From: Bacillota bacterium
Lineage (GTDB): Bacteria > Bacillota_A > Clostridia > Peptostreptococcales > Anaerovoracaceae
Assembly: GCA_017437925.1 (NCBI GenBank)
Contig: JAFRWQ010000239.1
Location: forward strand, 1 to 7,441
Direction: 5' to 3'
DNA: 7,441 nt
The notes beneath the pieces are model-generated. The model was not told the DNA's origin. It did not search any database and saw only the letters and a program-made list of their open reading frames with translations. Shown here piece after piece: positions 5,190-7,441 of the stretch. The translations under genes and the position numbers were made by a program. The stretch's first letter is position 1. Each line of letters starts with the position of its first letter.

Positions 5190-5287
5190 TGCGTGTTACG
5201 GGCGGTCCGCTGGAAGAGCCACAAAACAAAGGGTTTTGGACGCTAACTATTCTAAGAACGTCTATGAGATCGAAAGGAAGGATCGAA
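5190..5287 (+). promoter_or_regulatory. Structured rplS leader, probable L19-leader type autoregulatory RNA
   Basis: The untranslated leader of rplS is about 98 bases and has clear pairing. CAAAAC (5222-5227) pairs with GTTTTG (5233-5238). GC-GTCC (5202-5208, one bulged G) can pair with GGACGC (5238-5243). The same GGACG can instead pair with CGTCT (5259-5263), closer to the ribosome binding site AAAGGAAGG (5273-5281). Firmicute rplS genes are known to carry an L19 leader thought to bind the protein as feedback control. I infer membership from position and structure, not from a covariance search. Confidence 0.55.
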
Positions 5288-5632
5288 ATGGATCTCATCA
5301 AATCAATTACTGAAGAGTACGAGAAGAAGGACATTCCCGAGTTTTCCGTAGGCGACACCGTCAAGGTCTACGTAAAGATCAGGGAAGGCAACAGAGAAAG
5401 AATTCAGGTCTTTGAGGGCTTTGTTCTCAAGAGACAGAACGGCGGCATCAGCGAGAGCTTCACCGTAAGAAGGATAGCCTCCGGCGTCGGCGTAGAGAAG
5501 ACCTTCCCCCTCCACTCACCCCTCGTTGAGAAGATCGAAGTCGTCCGCAAGGGCAGCGTAAGAAGAGCCAAGCTGAACTACATGAGACAGAGGACAGGCA
5601 AGGCTGCCAGGATCAAGTCCAACGAAAAGTAA
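5288..5632 (+). CDS. rplS: 50S ribosomal protein L19
   Basis: L19 is a large-subunit protein at the interface with the 30S subunit. The 114-residue product has the family pattern: [28 protein letters not shown] (18-45), [42 protein letters not shown] (about 56-88) and [18 protein letters not shown] near the end. The frame is open to 5174, but ATG 5288 is chosen because AAAGGAAGG stands 6 bases before it, the length matches known L19, and the upstream stretch is the structured leader. A strong promoter and leader precede it and a terminator follows. The adjacency rplS-rbgA is conserved in Firmicutes, although trmD and rimM, often upstream, are not here; the recombinase gene stands in their place. 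Confidence 0.98.
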   Translation: MDLIKSITEEYEKKDIPEFSVGDTVKVYVKIREGNRERIQVFEGFVLKRQNGGISESFTVRRIASGVGVEKTFPLHSPLVEKIEVVRKGSVRRAKLNYMRQRTGKAARIKSNEK

Positions 5633-5643
5633 AAGATGAACTC

Positions 5644-5677
5644 AAGAGCCTTTGTTTGACGGAGGCTCTTTTGTTTT
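5644..5677 (+). terminator. Intrinsic terminator after rplS
   Basis: An 8-bp perfect stem, AAGAGCCT (5644-5651) with AGGCTCTT (5663-5670), has an 11-base loop and runs into TTTTGTTTT. It starts 12 bases after the rplS stop. Partial read-through could feed rbgA. A second small hairpin, CCCC-GAAAT-GGGG (5679-5691), follows at once but has no T tract. Confidence 0.85.
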
Positions 5678-5699
5678 GCCCCGAAATGGGGTAAAATCA

Positions 5700-5732
5700 A
5701 TGGGAATGACCGGGTTTCGGCATTATATGTAA
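5700..5732 (+). other. Ten-codon upstream ORF before rbgA
   Basis: ATG 5700 opens a ten-codon frame, MGMTGFRHYM, that stops at TAA 5730-5732, two bases before the rbgA ATG. GGGG at 5688-5691 is a weak possible ribosome binding site. A -10-like TAAAAT lies at 5692-5697, but its start point (about 5704) would fall after the first ATG, leaving only the internal ATG at 5706. Chance occurrence is quite possible. Confidence 0.2.
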
Positions 5733-5734
5733 AA

Positions 5735-6571
5735 ATGAGTGACAACAGCAATATAAACTGGTTCCCGGGGCACATGAAGAAGACCCGGGAGCTCATACAG
5801 GAAAACCTCAAGCTCGTCGACGCCGCCGTCGAGCTTCTTGACGCGCGCATACCGGCGTCCAGCAGGAATCCCATCATAGGCGATCTGGTGAAGAACAAGA
5901 TCAGGATCATAGTCCTCAACAAATCCGACCTGGCGGACCCCGAAAGGACCGCCCAATGGGCCGAAAAGCTGAGAAAAGACGGCAGCAGGGTCCTGGTCAT
6001 GAACGCCGAGAGCGGGGAAGGGGCCTCGTCCCTGCGCTCGCTCCTCGCCCGCATAAGGGACGAAAACAACGAGGGAAGGCAGAGGAAGAGGGCCTTAAGG
6101 CTCATGATAGTCGGCATACCCAACGTGGGCAAATCTTCTCTCATAAACCGCCTCACCGGAAGCAAAGGCGCAAAGACCGGCAACAAACCCGGAGTCACCA
6201 GGGGAAAGCAGTGGCTGAGCCTGGGGGACGATATCATGCTTCTGGACACTCCCGGAATACTCTGGCCCAAATTCGAGGACCAGAGCGCTGCCCAAAAGCT
6301 CGCCTTCTGCGGTTCCATCAGGGACGAGATACTGGACCTTCCGACCCTGGGCATGGAGCTCATAGGTCTGCTCTCGGAGATCGCTCCCGAGCTCCTCAAG
6401 GCCCGCTACAAGCTCGATAAAATTGAAGAGACTCCGCTGCTCACCATGGAGGCCATAGCGGCGAAGAGGGGCTTCATACTCTCCGGAAAGCGCATAGACT
6501 ACGACCGCACCGCCAGGACCGTCATAGACGAGTTCAGGGCAGGGACCATAGGCCGCATCTCGCTGGAGTAG
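5735..6571 (+). CDS. rbgA: Ribosome biogenesis GTPase RbgA (YlqF)
   Basis: RbgA is a circularly permuted GTPase needed for a late step of 50S assembly in Firmicutes. The 278 residues show the permuted motif order: G4 NKSD (62-65), G1 GIPNVGKS (127-134), G2 GVTR with T155, and G3 DTPG (171-174), followed by ILWPKFED. The N-terminal WFPGHM contains H13, matching the catalytic histidine of B. subtilis RbgA. The C-terminal RNA-binding segment (about 200-278) includes AAKRGFILSGKRIDYDRTA. ATG 5735 is the first in-frame start and gives the normal N-terminus. It has no visible ribosome binding site. A ten-codon ORF (5700-5732) stops 2 bases before it, so coupled translation or a short-leader transcript is possible. 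Neighbouring rplS encodes another 50S component; rnhB, often next downstream, is absent. Confidence 0.96.
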   Translation: MSDNSNINWFPGHMKKTRELIQENLKLVDAAVELLDARIPASSRNPIIGDLVKNKIRIIVLNKSDLADPERTAQWAEKLRKDGSRVLVMNAESGEGASSLRSLLARIRDENNEGRQRKRALRLMIVGIPNVGKSSLINRLTGSKGAKTGNKPGVTRGKQWLSLGDDIMLLDTPGILWPKFEDQSAAQKLAFCGSIRDEILDLPTLGMELIGLLSEIAPELLKARYKLDKIEETPLLTMEAIAAKRGFILSGKRIDYDRTARTVIDEFRAGTIGRISLE

Positions 6572-6664
6572 GAGATCCCGGCCGTCAAACTTATGAAAAA
6601 CAATGTTTCTTTACATAAATATTTATTTATTAACCGCCGTAAAAGGCAAATGAAAGGAGCCGTA
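6572..6664 (+). promoter_or_regulatory. AT-rich intergenic promoter region of the M42 peptidase gene
   Basis: Bases 6591-6633 are strongly AT-rich against a GC-rich background, which suggests a promoter. The best hexamers I can pair are TTATGA (6591-6596) and CATAAA (6614-6619), 17 bases apart, but both match consensus poorly. The stretch from TTATG (6591) to CATAA (6618) is also a loose inverted repeat. No rbgA terminator is evident. The ribosome binding site AAAGGAG (6653-6659) ends 5 bases before the ATG. Confidence 0.4.
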
Positions 6665-7441
6665 ATGAACAGAGAATACGCGGAATACGCCGTAAAGAAG
6701 GCCTTTGAGCTCATCGCCATCGACAGCCCCAGCGGATACACCCTTGAGGCCATGCAGTGGGTCAAAAAGCAGTTTAACGAGCTGGGATTCAAGGCCGAGC
6801 TCACCAACAAGGGCGGGGTCCTCATCGACTTCGGCGGCAGCGACAGGGAATACGGGATCATGATGGACGCCCACGGTGACACCCTCGGCGCCATGGTCGC
6901 CGAGATCAGGCCTTCGGGCACCTTAAGGCTCACCAACATCGGAGGCTTCAACGCCAACAACGCCGAGGCCGAGAACGTCAGGGTACACACCAGGAGCGGC
7001 AAGGTCTACGAGGGCACCATCCAGCTCCACAACCCCTCCATCCACGTCAATCTGGAATATAGCGACACCAAGCGCAGCTTTGACACCGTGGAGGTCTATC
7101 TCGACGAGGACGTTCATTCCGTTGAGGACGTCAAGGCCCTGGGCATCAGGGTGGGCGACTACGTATGCGCCGATCCCCGCTCAAGAGTTACCGAAAGCGG
7201 CTACATCAAGAGCAGATTCCTTGACGACAAGCTCTCTGTCGGCCTGCTCATGGCCTACGGCAAGTATATAAAGGACACAGGCGCAGAGCTCAAGCATCAC
7301 CTCTGGGGCCATGTCACCGTGTATGAGGAAGTGGGCCACGGCGCTTCGTCCACCTGTCCCGAAGGGGTCCTTGAGGTCATCAGCGTAGACATGGGCTGCG
7401 TTGGCGACGGCCTCGAATGCACCGAAAGACAGGTCTCCATC
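6665..7441 (+). CDS. M42 family metallopeptidase (FrvX/glutamyl aminopeptidase-like), 3' partial
   Basis: A predicted cytoplasmic dinuclear-metal aminopeptidase that trims peptides, of the family forming large tetrahedral assemblies. The frame is open for 259 codons to the window end; members usually have about 340-360 residues, so roughly a quarter is missing. ATG 6665 is set by AAAGGAG 5 bases upstream. Visible metal-site residues: H70 and D72 in DAHGDTLG, bridging D187 in FLDDKLSVG, catalytic E221 with metal ligand E222 in YEEVGHGA, and D242 in ISVDMG. The last histidine ligand should lie beyond the window. The inserted dimerisation domain falls between about residues 75 and 165. The first motif reads AHGDTLG where many M42 proteins have AHMDEIG, suggesting a subgroup. 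Substrate cannot be told. It has its own AT-rich upstream region, so it is probably transcribed separately from rbgA. Confidence 0.88.
   Translation, partial: MNREYAEYAVKKAFELIAIDSPSGYTLEAMQWVKKQFNELGFKAELTNKGGVLIDFGGSDREYGIMMDAHGDTLGAMVAEIRPSGTLRLTNIGGFNANNAEAENVRVHTRSGKVYEGTIQLHNPSIHVNLEYSDTKRSFDTVEVYLDEDVHSVEDVKALGIRVGDYVCADPRSRVTESGYIKSRFLDDKLSVGLLMAYGKYIKDTGAELKHHLWGHVTVYEEVGHGASSTCPEGVLEVISVDMGCVGDGLECTERQVSI

Noticed and set aside
5174..5287. Longer rplS start at ATG 5174
   Set aside because: It lies before the -10 box of the rplS promoter, adds residues unknown in L19, and ATG 5288 has a good ribosome binding site.
5679..5691. CCCC-GAAAT-GGGG hairpin as a second terminator
   Set aside because: The stem is only four pairs and no T run follows on either strand.
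5578..6399. Minus-strand 273-residue frame opposite rbgA
   Set aside because: Low-complexity Ser/Arg/Leu-rich shadow of rbgA, without a plausible ribosome binding site or domain.

Overview
The window looks like chromosomal DNA of a fairly GC-rich member of the Clostridia (Firmicutes). The evidence is the rplS-rbgA pair, a NudF-type Nudix gene beside a XerD-like gene, strong AAAGGAGG-type ribosome binding sites, and heavy use of ATA, AGA and AGG codons. No transposase, phage gene or CRISPR array is visible. The species cannot be read from the sequence.

Layout. Bases 1-2205 (+) hold the end of an operon of 5-oxoprolinase type: pxpB (5' end outside the window), pxpC and pxpA, tightly packed. 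The pxpB and pxpA products depart from family motifs, so the substrate may not be 5-oxoproline. A long hairpin at 2291-2324 ends this operon and can also terminate the facing tRNA-Arg(ACG) gene (2328-2403, -). The tRNA has its own promoter. Next on the minus strand is an RNase H-fold DEDD exonuclease of the YprB type (2457-3392). It has no ribosome binding site, and a promoter is placed so that the transcript would begin at the start codon.

The 285-base gap at 3393-3677 is the most interesting part. Besides the exonuclease promoter (-) and the Nudix promoter (+), it holds a third, strong minus-strand promoter. This one fires into a predicted RNA of about 92 nt (3533 down to 3442), made of a 5' hairpin, a C-rich linker and a terminator hairpin. 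Both hairpin loops carry the same octamer CTCCCCTG. This is the architecture of Firmicute small RNAs that use C-rich loops to pair with ribosome binding sites. It is my main candidate for an undescribed element.

The plus strand continues with a NudF-like Nudix hydrolase (3678-4253) that has an insertion inside its Nudix box. It is coupled to a XerD-like tyrosine recombinase (4257-5141) that has lost three of the six catalytic residues but is otherwise intact. A strong promoter and a structured leader then precede rplS (ribosomal protein L19). After a terminator comes rbgA/ylqF, a ribosome-assembly GTPase. The last gene, cut by the window end, is an M42-family metallopeptidase with its own ribosome binding site.

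How the genes relate: rplS and rbgA both serve the large ribosomal subunit; pxpBCA form one enzyme system; the Nudix and recombinase genes appear co-transcribed. All function calls come from reading motifs by eye; no database search was possible.
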